Positions 35,825 through 44,219 of a stretch of DNA of 64,000 nt are shown here, piece by piece. How positions within the stretch are numbered: position 1 is the first letter of the stretch; every line of letters begins with the position of its first letter. Under the pieces are notes generated by a model. It was not told the DNA's origin, ran no database searches, and worked only from the letters and a program-made list of their open reading frames with translations. The translations under genes and the position numbers were made by a program. Source of the stretch: JACCZZ01 sp044227805 (GTDB lineage Bacteria > Bacteroidota > Bacteroidia > Chitinophagales > UBA10324); contig JBGAWA010000002.1 in the NCBI GenBank assembly GCA_044227805.1, positions 1-64,000 of the forward strand, in the 5' to 3' direction.

Positions 35825-37481
35825 AACCGTAACCATCAACCTCAGTGGAATAGTATTCCACATTGATGAAAATGCCTATGAGCAATTGAAAAAATACCTG
35901 GAGAAACTCAAAGCTCATTTCTCCACCACACAAGGCAAAGAAGAAATCATTGCCGACATCGAAAGCCGCCTTGCCGAAATGTTTGCAGAGCGCAATGCGG
36001 ATGCTAACAAAGTAATCATGGTAGCTGATGTGGATGAAGTGATACTGGCTATGGGTAAACCGGAAGAACTTCCCGGCAATGAAGAAGAAGAGCAGAAAAC
36101 CAGTCCAAGAGCCGAACAAACCATCTATTATGAAAATGGCCGTAAACGCTTCTTTCGTAATCCCGAAGACAAAGTATTGGGTGGCGTTTGTTCCGGTATC
36201 AGTGCTTACTTCGACATTGACCCTATCTATCTGCGCCTTGTATTCGGCCTGTCGATCATTTTTGCCGGCACGGGTGTTTTGTTGTACATCATCCTCTGGT
36301 TCATTATCCCGGAAGCAAAAACCACTTCCGATAAATTGCTCATGCGTGGTGAACGCGTAAATGTTGCCACTATTGAAAAGAATGTACGCGAAGAAATGGA
36401 AAGCCTGAAAAAGCGGGGGGAGGCCTTCGCCGGCGAACTTTCATCGGATGAAATGAAGCACCGTGTGAGATCATCATCACAAAAAGTAGGTGATTTTATT
36501 GGTGACGTCTTAAAGGCATTCGGAAAATTTATCGCCGGCGTATTCGGTATTGTTATTACCATCTTCAGCATTGCGGTATTGGTTGGATTAACCATCGTCA
36601 TCTTCAGTGGTGTGGGTGTTTTCAGTTTCGCCGTACCGCATGAACTCACTAATATGGTACTGACGAACTCACAGTTATGGTGGTTAGTCTTCGGCGGTAT
36701 CCTGGCTATCGGTATTCCTTTCACCTTGTTATTGCTGAATGGCCTGAAAATCCTGTTTAAGGTGAGGTTGAACCTGCGTATGATTGGTGCCGTGATGGCA
36801 GGCTTGTGGCTGGTGGGAATTGCCATCTGTGTACTTACCGGAATAAGAATCGCAAGCGAGTTTCAGCGTTCCGCCACTATAAAAAAGAGTTATAAAATCA
36901 GTAGTGTTACCGGTAACCGGTTGGTGCTTAAATCAACTCCGGAATCAGTGGACTATGATTTCAGGCATAATGAGGTGGTGAGGTTTGGAGATCTGTTTAT
37001 CATGGATGAAAGTGCCGACTCGGTGATGAACCGTATGGTGCATATCGATATTGAGCAGAGCGAGAATGATTCCGTTTACCTGGTTTCCACGCTCTACTCA
37101 CGCGGCAAAACGTTTGATGAAGCTAAGCACCTCGCTGATGACATTAACTACCAATACCGCGTCACCGATTCAGTGATCCTGTTGCCAAAGTACTTCAACC
37201 TCAGCACCGCTTCCAAATTCCGCGGCCAGCATGTGAAGATGATTTTGAAAGTACCGGTTGGCAAATCGGTCGTGCTCGACAAATCGCTGGATAATATGCT
37301 CGACGATGTTTCGAATGTTACCGACACCTGGGACTGGGATATGCTCGGACATGAATGGAAAATGACAAAAGATGGGTTGGAGTGTAACCAATGTCCCGGA
37401 ATCAGCGACAAAGAGGAGAAATCGCAAATAGAAAAAGAGATCAAAATCGACTCCAGCGGAATTGAAATCAAAACCCTTTGA
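35817..37481 (+). CDS. PspC domain-containing membrane protein
   Basis: 554 residues. An N-terminal cytosolic helical region (1-95, with INLSGIVFHIDENAYEQL) is followed by a PspC domain at ~103-166 (KRFFRNPEDKVLGGVCSGIS..., ending in the membrane helix LLYIILWFIIPEA). More transmembrane helices follow around 230-270, 280-310 and 325-350. A periplasmic C-terminal domain then has a beta-rich region and an acidic tail. PspC proteins sense envelope stress in other phyla. The padR-pspC pair is common in Bacteroidota, where PadR probably represses it. It overlaps padR by 8 bp. Confidence 0.93.
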   Translation: MNKTVTINLSGIVFHIDENAYEQLKKYLEKLKAHFSTTQGKEEIIADIESRLAEMFAERNADANKVIMVADVDEVILAMGKPEELPGNEEEEQKTSPRAEQTIYYENGRKRFFRNPEDKVLGGVCSGISAYFDIDPIYLRLVFGLSIIFAGTGVLLYIILWFIIPEAKTTSDKLLMRGERVNVATIEKNVREEMESLKKRGEAFAGELSSDEMKHRVRSSSQKVGDFIGDVLKAFGKFIAGVFGIVITIFSIAVLVGLTIVIFSGVGVFSFAVPHELTNMVLTNSQLWWLVFGGILAIGIPFTLLLLNGLKILFKVRLNLRMIGAVMAGLWLVGIAICVLTGIRIASEFQRSATIKKSYKISSVTGNRLVLKSTPESVDYDFRHNEVVRFGDLFIMDESADSVMNRMVHIDIEQSENDSVYLVSTLYSRGKTFDEAKHLADDINYQYRVTDSVILLPKYFNLSTASKFRGQHVKMILKVPVGKSVVLDKSLDNMLDDVSNVTDTWDWDMLGHEWKMTKDGLECNQCPGISDKEEKSQIEKEIKIDSSGIEIKTL

Positions 37482-37529
37482 TCAACCATTTCATTCACCG
37501 GAAATTTTCATCGCAAATAAACCAAGATC

Positions 37530-37892
37530 ATGAAAACCATAACCATCCTTTTCGCAGGTTTCCTGGCCATCGGCACGCAAAATGTTTTTGCAGATTCCAT
37601 GGATCAAACCGCTAACTGTTGTCCAGTCATTGAACAGATCAGTGCAGCAACCATTCAAAGCCAGCAGCTGCTGCTGGATCAGCTGCAGGCTGAAAGTGAA
37701 ACGATGCAGGCACATTCCGTCAAGACCGTGCATGAGCAGGTGCAAAAGAAGGTGGCGCTGGAAAGCGATTTACATGCAGCTATGACGGATATGCAGCATG
37801 AAACCGAAAGCATTCCGGTGGAGGCGCTACAGGCGATTTCAGCCAAAGCAGCAGCCTTTGTAAAGGGAGTGACTTATAATAGCAGTAAATAA
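37530..37892 (+). CDS. Small exported protein downstream of pspC
   Basis: 120 residues. Signal peptide 1-21 (QNVFA), then a CC pair (NCCPVIEQ) and a helical, Gln/Glu-rich region (SQQLLLDQLQAESETMQAH) that could form a coiled coil. No family is recognised. It starts 48 bp after pspC with no terminator between, so it is probably the third gene of the padR operon. Confidence 0.7.
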   Translation: MKTITILFAGFLAIGTQNVFADSMDQTANCCPVIEQISAATIQSQQLLLDQLQAESETMQAHSVKTVHEQVQKKVALESDLHAAMTDMQHETESIPVEALQAISAKAAAFVKGVTYNSSK

Positions 37893-37931
37893 CCGCAGCA
37901 GATTCTCACAAAGCATTTAATTCAACACAAA

Positions 37932-38222
37932 ATGAAAACGATATTCATTTTCACCGTAGGGCTGCTGCTGGCAGGAATAGCCCATGCGCAGGATATAAAT
38001 CATCCGCAGCCAAAAAACAAGACCACTGAAACGGAAACACAATCAACAGCTATGGCAACGGATGCCGGAACGCTCGACCGCCTGCAAAGAGAAACAGAAG
38101 ATATTTCCGTGATGAAACCCATTCTCTTTCTTGCCACCATCATTGACGAGAGACTGGCACTTCGCCGGTTGGAAAAAGAATCAATTGCATCCGCTAAATC
38201 CCGTGAGACGGGTAGCAAGTAA
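37932..38222 (+). CDS. Small exported protein, second in the pspC tail
   Basis: 96 residues. Signal peptide 1-19 (IAHAQ), a Thr/Glu/Gln-rich low-complexity linker, then a helical segment (LDRLQRETEDISVMKPI, ERLALRRLEKESIAS). No family is recognised. Its signal peptide (MKTIFIFTVGLLLAG) resembles that of the preceding small protein, suggesting related origin or role. A terminator follows at 38242. Confidence 0.68.
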   Translation: MKTIFIFTVGLLLAGIAHAQDINHPQPKNKTTETETQSTAMATDAGTLDRLQRETEDISVMKPILFLATIIDERLALRRLEKESIASAKSRETGSK

Positions 38223-38241
38223 GGCTGCGATTGCCTGGGGA

Positions 38242-38276
38242 GAAGGCGGGAATGGAAGAGCCCGCCTTCCTTTTTT
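38242..38276 (+). terminator. Terminator of the padR-pspC operon
   Basis: 9-bp stem GAAGGCGGG (38242-38250) / CCCGCCTTC (38261-38269) followed by CTTTTTT. Confidence 0.88.
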
Positions 38277-38394
38277 CCGATGTCTTCCTAAGAAAACAGT
38301 GGTTAAATAGTTAATATATAGTTAATTTTACGGTCACCTCATTCAATAACTGTAACTTTTCAACGTTTTCATGCGTCTTCAAGAAAATGCATTT

Positions 38395-38673
38395 ATGAAA
38401 TTCGCGAAATTACTTTTCTTCACTGCGTTCTTCACGGTCGCTCTCACCGCAGTCAGTCTGCCAATATTCATAAGCAACCAGGCTACGGCTGCTTGCCTGA
38501 GGGTAAGAACAGTGCCGCCTGCTTCCGATCAGAAGAAGAAGGAATCGGAGCAGGAAGCAACTCCAAAATCACCGGATAAAAACACGACAAAGCCCGCAAC
38601 CGGATTCAACAGCAACGACCCAAACATTATGAAAGCCACGCTCGCCATAGCAGCCGGCGGCACTCCTAAATAA
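38395..38673 (+). CDS. Small exported hypothetical protein
   Basis: 92 residues from the ATG at 38395 (an in-frame ATG at 38371 would add 8). Signal peptide-like region 1-26 (FTVALTAVSLPIFI). The mature part has one Cys and a charged, disordered segment (SDQKKKESEQEATPKSPDKN) ending AIAAGGTPK. No family is recognised. It has its own terminator (38698-38731) and is separated from the pspC operon by another, so it is transcribed alone. Confidence 0.55.
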   Translation: MKFAKLLFFTAFFTVALTAVSLPIFISNQATAACLRVRTVPPASDQKKKESEQEATPKSPDKNTTKPATGFNSNDPNIMKATLAIAAGGTPK

Positions 38674-38697
38674 ATCATCAGCTATTTGCTGATAATA

Positions 38698-38731
38698 AAT
38701 CCTCCCAGCTTTTGCAGGAGGATTTTTTTTT
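38698..38731 (+). terminator. Rho-independent terminator
   Basis: 8-bp stem AATCCTCC (38698-38705) / GGAGGATT (38717-38724) with a long T run to 38731. Confidence 0.9.
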
Positions 38732-38778
38732 GAGCCAGCAAATTGCATTTGGATTTTCCTATTAAGCTCATTGCTGTT

Positions 38779-38824
38779 TTTAACCCACATCCAGATATTC
38801 AAAACATTATCGAGTTTTACCCGG
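38779..38824 (+). repeat. Decayed 5' fragment of the 160-bp repeat
   Basis: TAACCCACATCCAGATATTC followed by AAAACATTATCGAGTTTTA reproduces, with mismatches, the opening of the repeat (TAAACCCACATTTTGCAGTT, CAAAACGGCAACGGGTTTAA). The rest of the element is missing. It lies about 35 bp before full copy 4. Confidence 0.5.
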
Positions 38825-38858
38825 CATGGAGAAGCATTTACTTCTTTGCAGATAAGAA

Positions 38859-39019
38859 TTAAACCCACATTTTGCATTTCAAAAACGCATGGGGTTTAAC
38901 CCCGACGCAGCACTGCTTAGGGTTTGCGAAACATTTTCTTTTCTTGAAAAAATGAGTAAACTCTTAGCAGTGCTAAGTCGTAGCGAAGCGGGATTTTTCT
39001 ACTGAAAAATCCGGGTTAA
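38859..39019 (+). repeat. Intergenic palindromic repeat, copy 4
   Basis: Full-length copy, TTAAACCC (38859) to GGGTTAA (39019), between convergent genes. Its stem reads AGCACTGCT / AGCAGTGCT where copies 1-3 read AGAACTGCT / AGCAGTTCT (copy 3 decayed at the last base pairs), a compensatory change that keeps the pairing. The inner dyad is the perfect GGGGTT-T-AACCCC. Confidence 0.92.
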
Positions 39020-39078
39020 TAGGTTAGGGGGATTAAGTCGTAGCCTGGCCTACATAATGTGGTTGGCCATTGCAGAAA

Positions 39079-39110
39079 GAAAAACGGTTGACCCACTGGG
39101 ATCAACCGTT
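39079..39110 (-). terminator. Terminator of the T9SS esterase gene
   Basis: On the minus strand a 9-bp stem AACGGTTGA / TCAACCGTT (39083-39091 with 39102-39110) is followed by a T-rich run, 30 bp past the stop codon. Confidence 0.8.
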
Positions 39111-39139
39111 AAAGGTGTGGTTATGAAAGAATCTTTCCG

Positions 39140-40714
39140 TTATTCAAAAAGTATTTTGCCCTGAATTTCCTTTTTGTCCAATCCGATTTTCACCAGGTAC
39201 AGTCCATTAACAAGACCTTCGCGGGGGATGCTTACTTCCATACTGTTGATGTTCTTTGTTTCACTTACCAGCCGTCCTGTCATATCAAACATCTGTACAT
39301 ATTTAATTTTTTGTTTCGGATCATCCAGTCGCAGCAGAAACGAAGTAATGGCAGGGTTGGGGAACATTTTAACATCCGATGCAAATACATCAGGCGTATG
39401 AACACCGCTGATGAAACCGGGAAGCTGCATGGACTGAACAACGCGTGGCGCCAGGTATCCCTGAATGGAATCAATGTAAGCGAGGCCTTTTGCTTTTGAT
39501 GCATCAGGATTGGTGAGGAAAGAGTTCTGATAAATCACCGCAACGTTGGCCGCCGGCACTCCATAAGCAGGGGCAACAGTTTGCAGCGCAATGGAATCCC
39601 ACCATTCCCACGGACCGGCCTGGCCATGGAAAGGATTGCCGGGAATAATGATGGACGGATCCGGCAAAATGAAGGGGAATAATCCTTCAAAGCCTTCGTT
39701 CACCTGATTGGCGCGGGTGGTATAGGGATCATTGTAAGGAATATCAAAGACATCATTGTTTCCGAACTGATTGGCAAGCCGCACCACTTCGCGGCTGCCG
39801 CTTACATATACCACAAACTGTCCTGTAGTAGGAACAATTACATTACCATTGCCATAAGGAGCAAACGGATCATTGGTAACATGAAAACAAACCATCGGAA
39901 CGTCACCGGCTTCGAGCCAGCTGGAGTCGCCGATAGCACCGCCCATATTCACCACCATGTTTACATCGTTACCATACTGTGGCCAGTTACCCTGGTTAAA
40001 TCCGGTCAAGCCACCTAGGCCGTCATAGTCACCCCACAGTGCCTGGTTCACATAGGGCTGTCCGGCAACAAATCCGTAACTCAGATCGGTCTCAGCAGCA
40101 ATAAACTTCAGCAATTGAATTTCAGCCGTCTTATCGAGTGTAGCATACGCCAGGCAAACGTAACCGCCGGAACCCTGGCCCACCAGCATAATTCTGTTGG
40201 TGTCAACCTTAAAGGTGTTGCCCTGTACTTTTGCATCCATTCTAAAATAACGCACGCATGTTTTGGCATCCTGAATTGCGCGATACACCGCCATCAGCAG
40301 TGTGCCTGTGCGAATATCCTGGGTGGCACCAACCGGATTCCATCCCAGGCGGTAATCCATTGAAGCGGCCACGTAACCGCGGCGTGCAAACTGTTTGCAC
40401 ATTTCCACCGTGGCACTGTCGTGTCGGTCACCGGTGGCTGTTCCATTAATCAATAATGGCAGAAAGCTTCCGGTATGAAGATAGATCACCAACGGACGGG
40501 CTTGTGCCGTATCACCAGCCGGCTGGTAAACATCCATGACTAATGGCTGCAGGGCAGGCGTACCTGTTAACACGCCATAATTTTGTCCATACACAACAGG
40601 ACCGGTAAAAGTGGTGGATGAAAATACTTCTTCAAAATAACGCTGCGCGGAAGTAGGTTGCGCAACCAGCAGCACAGCGAGAATTATGACAATAGATAGT
40701 AATGTTCTTTTCAT
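39140..40714 (-). CDS. T9SS-sorted alpha/beta hydrolase (esterase-like)
   Basis: 524 residues. Signal peptide 1-23 (QPTSAQ). The catalytic domain (~50-400) has an alpha/beta-hydrolase fold: an oxyanion-type loop PLVIYLHTGSFLP in place of the usual HGGGF, RRGYVAASMDYRLGWNP, and the nucleophile elbow GQGSGG (Ser in GQGSGGYV). A candidate catalytic Asp/His pair lies further on (VPMVCFHVTNDPFAPYGNG). The C-terminus is a T9SS type-A domain (MFPNPAITSFLLRL, GLYLVKIGLDKKE). It is likely a surface carboxylesterase; the substrate is unknown. It is monocistronic, with its own terminator. Confidence 0.9.
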   Translation of the reverse strand: MKRTLLSIVIILAVLLVAQPTSAQRYFEEVFSSTTFTGPVVYGQNYGVLTGTPALQPLVMDVYQPAGDTAQARPLVIYLHTGSFLPLLINGTATGDRHDSATVEMCKQFARRGYVAASMDYRLGWNPVGATQDIRTGTLLMAVYRAIQDAKTCVRYFRMDAKVQGNTFKVDTNRIMLVGQGSGGYVCLAYATLDKTAEIQLLKFIAAETDLSYGFVAGQPYVNQALWGDYDGLGGLTGFNQGNWPQYGNDVNMVVNMGGAIGDSSWLEAGDVPMVCFHVTNDPFAPYGNGNVIVPTTGQFVVYVSGSREVVRLANQFGNNDVFDIPYNDPYTTRANQVNEGFEGLFPFILPDPSIIIPGNPFHGQAGPWEWWDSIALQTVAPAYGVPAANVAVIYQNSFLTNPDASKAKGLAYIDSIQGYLAPRVVQSMQLPGFISGVHTPDVFASDVKMFPNPAITSFLLRLDDPKQKIKYVQMFDMTGRLVSETKNINSMEVSIPREGLVNGLYLVKIGLDKKEIQGKILFE

Positions 40715-40929
40715 GTTGAGTGGTTTTTGGATTTATTTAATTCAACTAATGTAGGATAATTTTATTTAGGATTTGCAATAGTGCCGGTTCAAAAGTACCG
40801 GCGAAAGACAAGTGGAGGATTCACCAGTGAAGCAGTTGTATGCCAGGATGAAACCTGCTGCAGGTTATGACGCTAACATGCGGGTTGAGATAGACTCCGT
40901 GTAATCCGTCAAATGAGACAGGAATAAAA

Positions 40930-42201
40930 TCAATCGATCATTTCCCAGCCTGTATAGGGAATCAGTGCTGCCGGTATTTTAATGCCAGCGGCAGTCTGAT
41001 TATTTTCCAGCAAGGTTGCCACAATGCGCGGTAAAGCGAGCGCACTGCCATTGAGCGTATGTGCCAATTGTATTTTGCCGTCTTTGTCTTTAAACCGGAG
41101 TTTCATGCGGCTTGATTGAAATGTTTCGAAATTGGAAACACTGCTCACTTCCAGCCATTTTTTCTGTGCTGCGCAGTACACTTCAAAATCATAGGTAAGG
41201 GCAGAGGCAAAGCTCATGTCGCCACCACACAGCCGTAAGATACGGTAAGGCAGTTCCAGTTTCTTTACAAGCCCTTCTACGTGTTTAACCATTTCATCTA
41301 ATGCTGCATAGGAAGATTCCGGATGATTTATGCGTACGATCTCCACTTTATCAAACTGGTGTAACCGGTTCAGGCCGCGTACATCTTTGCCATAGGAACC
41401 TGCTTCGCGGCGAAAACACTGTGAATAGGCCGTCATCTTAACAGGCAACTGTTCTTCTTTCAGCAACATATCGCGATAGATATTGGTGACAGGGACTTCG
41501 GCGGTAGGGATCAGGTATAATCCATCTTCATTCACAAAGTACATTTGCCCGTCTTTATCAGGCAATTGGCCGGTACCAAAACCCGTATCGGCATTTACCA
41601 ACAGTGGCGGCTGATATTCAGTGTAGCCGGCTGTCGTGGCATGGTCGAGGAAAAAGGAAATCAAGGCGCGCTGCAATTTCGCGCCTTTGCCTTTATAAAA
41701 AGGAAAGCCCGCGCCGGTTACTTTATTCCCTGTTTCAAAATCAATGATGTCGTATTTGGCAGCCAGTTCCCAGTGCGGTTGTGCATTTTGCGGTAATGCG
41801 GGCATCGTGCCGCCTTCACGAACCACTACATTGTCTTCAGGCGATTTTCCATCCGGCACGAGCTCATTCGGCAGGTTGGGAAGACGGACGAGCAATTGCT
41901 GCAGCTGCTCTTCATGTGCTTTCAGTTTTTCTTCCAGTTTTTTTGCCTCATCGCGGTACTGAATGGACAGGGTGCGTTTTTCTTCGGCTGCTTCCTTTTT
42001 GCCTTGTGAGAAAAGTTGCCCTATTTCTTTCGATAATGCATTGGATTGACCAAGCAGCTGATCTAATTGCGCCTGCGTTTGCCTGCGCTCTGCGTCCAGG
42101 GAAATAATTTTTTCAATGGAATCTTTCGCATCAAAGTGTTTTTTTGCCAGGCGTGTAATGGCTGATTCTGTATTGCTCCTGAGATATTGAAGGGTAAGCA
42201 T
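40930..42201 (-). CDS. serS: Seryl-tRNA synthetase
   Basis: About 423 residues from the ATG at 42201, which gives the usual start MLTLQYLR. A 27-bp longer frame overlaps a TATCTTTA -7 box (42217-42224) and is rejected. The N-terminal coiled-coil arm (~30-100) grips the long variable arm of tRNA(Ser). The class II catalytic core has motif 2 around CFRREAGSYGKDVRGLNRLHQF and motif 3 in the C-terminal GSALALPRIVATLLENNQ. It charges serine onto tRNA(Ser) and tRNA(Sec)-type acceptors in the cytosol. It lies downstream of mce and repeat copy 5 but probably has its own promoter. Confidence 0.98.
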   Translation of the reverse strand: MLTLQYLRSNTESAITRLAKKHFDAKDSIEKIISLDAERRQTQAQLDQLLGQSNALSKEIGQLFSQGKKEAAEEKRTLSIQYRDEAKKLEEKLKAHEEQLQQLLVRLPNLPNELVPDGKSPEDNVVVREGGTMPALPQNAQPHWELAAKYDIIDFETGNKVTGAGFPFYKGKGAKLQRALISFFLDHATTAGYTEYQPPLLVNADTGFGTGQLPDKDGQMYFVNEDGLYLIPTAEVPVTNIYRDMLLKEEQLPVKMTAYSQCFRREAGSYGKDVRGLNRLHQFDKVEIVRINHPESSYAALDEMVKHVEGLVKKLELPYRILRLCGGDMSFASALTYDFEVYCAAQKKWLEVSSVSNFETFQSSRMKLRFKDKDGKIQLAHTLNGSALALPRIVATLLENNQTAAGIKIPAALIPYTGWEMID

Positions 42202-42216
42202 GCGGTAATTTTTTTG

Positions 42217-42224
42217 TAAAGATA
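42217..42224 (-). promoter_or_regulatory. -7 box TATCTTTA of serS
   Basis: Seven of eight positions match TAnnTTTG on the minus strand, 16 bp before the ATG at 42201. It supports the shorter serS start. Confidence 0.4.
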
Positions 42225-42242
42225 GCACTACAGGGTCATGAT

Positions 42243-42401
42243 ATACCCGGATTTTTCAATGGAAAAATCCCGCTTCACTACGATACAGCACTGTATAGGG
42301 GGTACTCATTTCTGTCAGAAAAGAAAATGTTTAAAAACCCAAGCAGTGCTGCTTCGGGGTTAAACACGTAGCAGTTTTGTACGGTACTGTGCGGGTTCAA
42401 A
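42243..42401 (-). repeat. Intergenic palindromic repeat, copy 5 (diverged, reversed)
   Basis: Reverse-orientation copy between mce and serS. The hairpin GGATTTTTCAATGGAAAAATCC and the loop block (GAAAAGAAAATG on the plus strand) are conserved. The 5' third is rewritten, and the inverted ends are degenerate (GGGTTCAAAC on one side). The AGCACTG/CAGTGCT stem core survives. This is the oldest-looking full copy. Confidence 0.85.
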
Positions 42402-42461
42402 CGCTGCTCAATACTAAGTCAGGGGTTGAAGCCTAGCTGCTGTAAAGTGCAATCTCGGAGG

Positions 42462-42863
42462 TTACTTAATCTCCTCACACAATTCCATCAAAACACCATG
42501 GGTATTTTTAGGATGAACGAAGCAAACAAGCTTATTATCCGCGCCTCGTTTAGGCTCTTCGTTCAGCAATACAAATCCTTCCGATTTAAGCCGTCTCATT
42601 TCTTCGAGGATGTTATCCACAGCATAAGCCACGTGATGAATGCCTTCTCCTTTCTTTTCAATAAATCTTGCGATCACTCCATCCGGATCGCTTGATTCAA
42701 GCAGTTCGATTTTGTTATCGCCAATCCGGAAAAAGGAAGTGGTGACTTTTTCGCTGATCACTGCCTCAGTCTTGTAGTGCTGAACGCCCAATAATTTCCT
42801 ATACGTTTCATTCGCCGTTGCGAGGTCTTTCACTGCAATGCCGATATGTTCTATTTTTTCCAT
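42462..42863 (-). CDS. mce: Methylmalonyl-CoA epimerase
   Basis: A 133-residue VOC-fold metal enzyme that interconverts (2R)- and (2S)-methylmalonyl-CoA in propionyl-CoA/succinyl-CoA exchange. Metal-ligand regions seen: H7 in MEKIEHIGIAV, IELLESSDPDG with the Glu, GIHHVAYAVDNI with the second His, and HGVLMELCEE with the last Glu. Length and pattern are standard. It diverges from iscS; the shared gap holds an inverted-repeat operator candidate. The presence of B12-dependent ribonucleotide reductase elsewhere in the window fits a B12-using organism, which the partner mutase would require. Confidence 0.95.
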   Translation of the reverse strand: MEKIEHIGIAVKDLATANETYRKLLGVQHYKTEAVISEKVTTSFFRIGDNKIELLESSDPDGVIARFIEKKGEGIHHVAYAVDNILEEMRRLKSEGFVLLNEEPKRGADNKLVCFVHPKNTHGVLMELCEEIK

Positions 42864-42875
42864 GAAAAAGAAGTG

Positions 42876-42902
42876 TTGCTGTAAACTTTTTGACTAATTT
42901 CG
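42876..42902 (+). promoter_or_regulatory. Candidate iscS promoter
   Basis: TTG (42876-42878), a 16-bp spacer and TAATTTCG (42895-42902), one base off TAnnTTTG. The predicted transcription start then falls inside the inverted repeat at 42905-42921. Confidence 0.35.
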
Positions 42903-42904
42903 CG

Positions 42905-42921
42905 TTTAGATTAAGTCTAAA
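42905..42921. promoter_or_regulatory. Inverted-repeat operator candidate upstream of iscS
   Basis: TTTAGATTAAGTCTAAA has perfect 6-bp arms (TTTAGA / TCTAAA) around 5 bp. It lies 27 bp upstream of iscS, in the mce-iscS divergent gap. The TTTAGA-N-TCTAAA form is like the TTAGA/TCTAA dyads bound by some Fur-superfamily (Irr/Fur-type) iron regulators, which would make sense for Fe-S assembly genes. No regulator is in the window, so the factor is unknown. Confidence 0.5.
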
Positions 42922-42947
42922 TAAACAAAGACTGCTGCCTGAAATTT

Positions 42948-44165
42948 ATGTTAAAACTACCGATTTACCTCGATAACAGTGCCACCACACCCGTTGATCC
43001 AAGGGTATTGGAGCAGATGATTCCTTATTTCACGGAGAAATTCGGCAATGCGGCAAGCCGCAGTCATCCTTTCGGCTGGGTAGCGGAAGAAGCAGTGGAT
43101 TATGCGCGGGAGCAAGTGGCCAAACTCATCAATGCCGATCCCAAGGAAATCATTTTTACCTCCGGCGCTACCGAATCAAATAACCTCGCGTTGAAGGGTG
43201 TTTTTGAGATGTATGCATCCAAAGGAAACCACATCATTACCGTTACTACGGAACATAAAGCAATTCTCGATACCTGCAAGCATATTGAAAAACTAGGCGG
43301 GCAGATCACCTATCTGCCGGTAAATGATAAAGGAGAAATTGACCTGCAGGCACTGGAATCGGCGATCACGGATAAAACTATTCTTATTTCTGTCATGTAT
43401 GCCAACAATGAAATTGGCGTCATGCATCCGGTGCGGGAGATTGCGGCAATAGCGAAAAAGCACGGGGTATTGTTTCACACGGATGCCACACAGGCAGTGG
43501 GAAAAGTGCCGGTGGATGTGCAGGCAGATGGAATTCACCTGCTGTCGTTTACGGCGCATAAGCTGTATGGTCCTAAGGGAATTGGTGCATTGTATGTGCG
43601 CCGTAAAAACCCACGGGTGAAAGTGACAGCGCAGATGGACGGTGGCGGGCATGAGCGCGCTATGCGTTCAGGCACCATGAATGTGCCCGGCATTGTTGGT
43701 TTTGGTGCGGCCTGTGAAATTTGCCGTCGGGAAATGGAACAGGAAGCCGCTCGGCTTTCCGCCTTGCGTGATAAACTGGAAACTGCTTTACTGAAGCTGG
43801 AAGAGGCCTATGTGAATGGTAACCCATCACGGAGGCTTCCTCATATCACCAACATCTCCTTTAAGTATGTGGAAGGAGAAGGGCTGATGATGGCGTTCAA
43901 TAAGGACATTGCCGTTTCATCAGGAAGCGCCTGTACTTCAGCCTCCCTGGAACCATCTTACGTGCTTAAAGCGCTGGGATTAGGGGATGACCTTGCGCAT
44001 TCTTCCATCCGATTTTCGTTGGGACGATTTACTACGGAAGAACAGGTTGATTACACCATACAGCGATTAACGGATGCGGTGAACAAGCTGCGGGAATTGA
44101 GTCCTCTTTGGGAGATGTTTAAGGAAGGAATTGATGTAAACAAGATCGAGTGGGCGGCACATTAA
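42948..44165 (+). CDS. iscS: Cysteine desulfurase IscS
   Basis: A 405-residue group I cysteine desulfurase that takes sulfur from cysteine and hands it to IscU as persulfide. The PLP site is the SFTAHKLYGPKG motif (Lys in AHK), preceded by HTDATQAVGK. The mobile-loop cysteine carrying the persulfide lies in SSGSACTSAS near residue 328. The start MLKLPIYLDNSATTPVDPRVL is canonical. It is the first gene of an iscS-iscU-iscA cluster, 54 bp before iscU. No iscR precedes it. Many Bacteroidota rely on SUF, so an ISC set is worth noting. Confidence 0.97.
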   Translation: MLKLPIYLDNSATTPVDPRVLEQMIPYFTEKFGNAASRSHPFGWVAEEAVDYAREQVAKLINADPKEIIFTSGATESNNLALKGVFEMYASKGNHIITVTTEHKAILDTCKHIEKLGGQITYLPVNDKGEIDLQALESAITDKTILISVMYANNEIGVMHPVREIAAIAKKHGVLFHTDATQAVGKVPVDVQADGIHLLSFTAHKLYGPKGIGALYVRRKNPRVKVTAQMDGGGHERAMRSGTMNVPGIVGFGAACEICRREMEQEAARLSALRDKLETALLKLEEAYVNGNPSRRLPHITNISFKYVEGEGLMMAFNKDIAVSSGSACTSASLEPSYVLKALGLGDDLAHSSIRFSLGRFTTEEQVDYTIQRLTDAVNKLRELSPLWEMFKEGIDVNKIEWAAH

Positions 44166-44219
44166 AAGGCACCACTCCATAAAAAAATAACTATTCACGA
44201 ACAATTAATCAATAATCAC

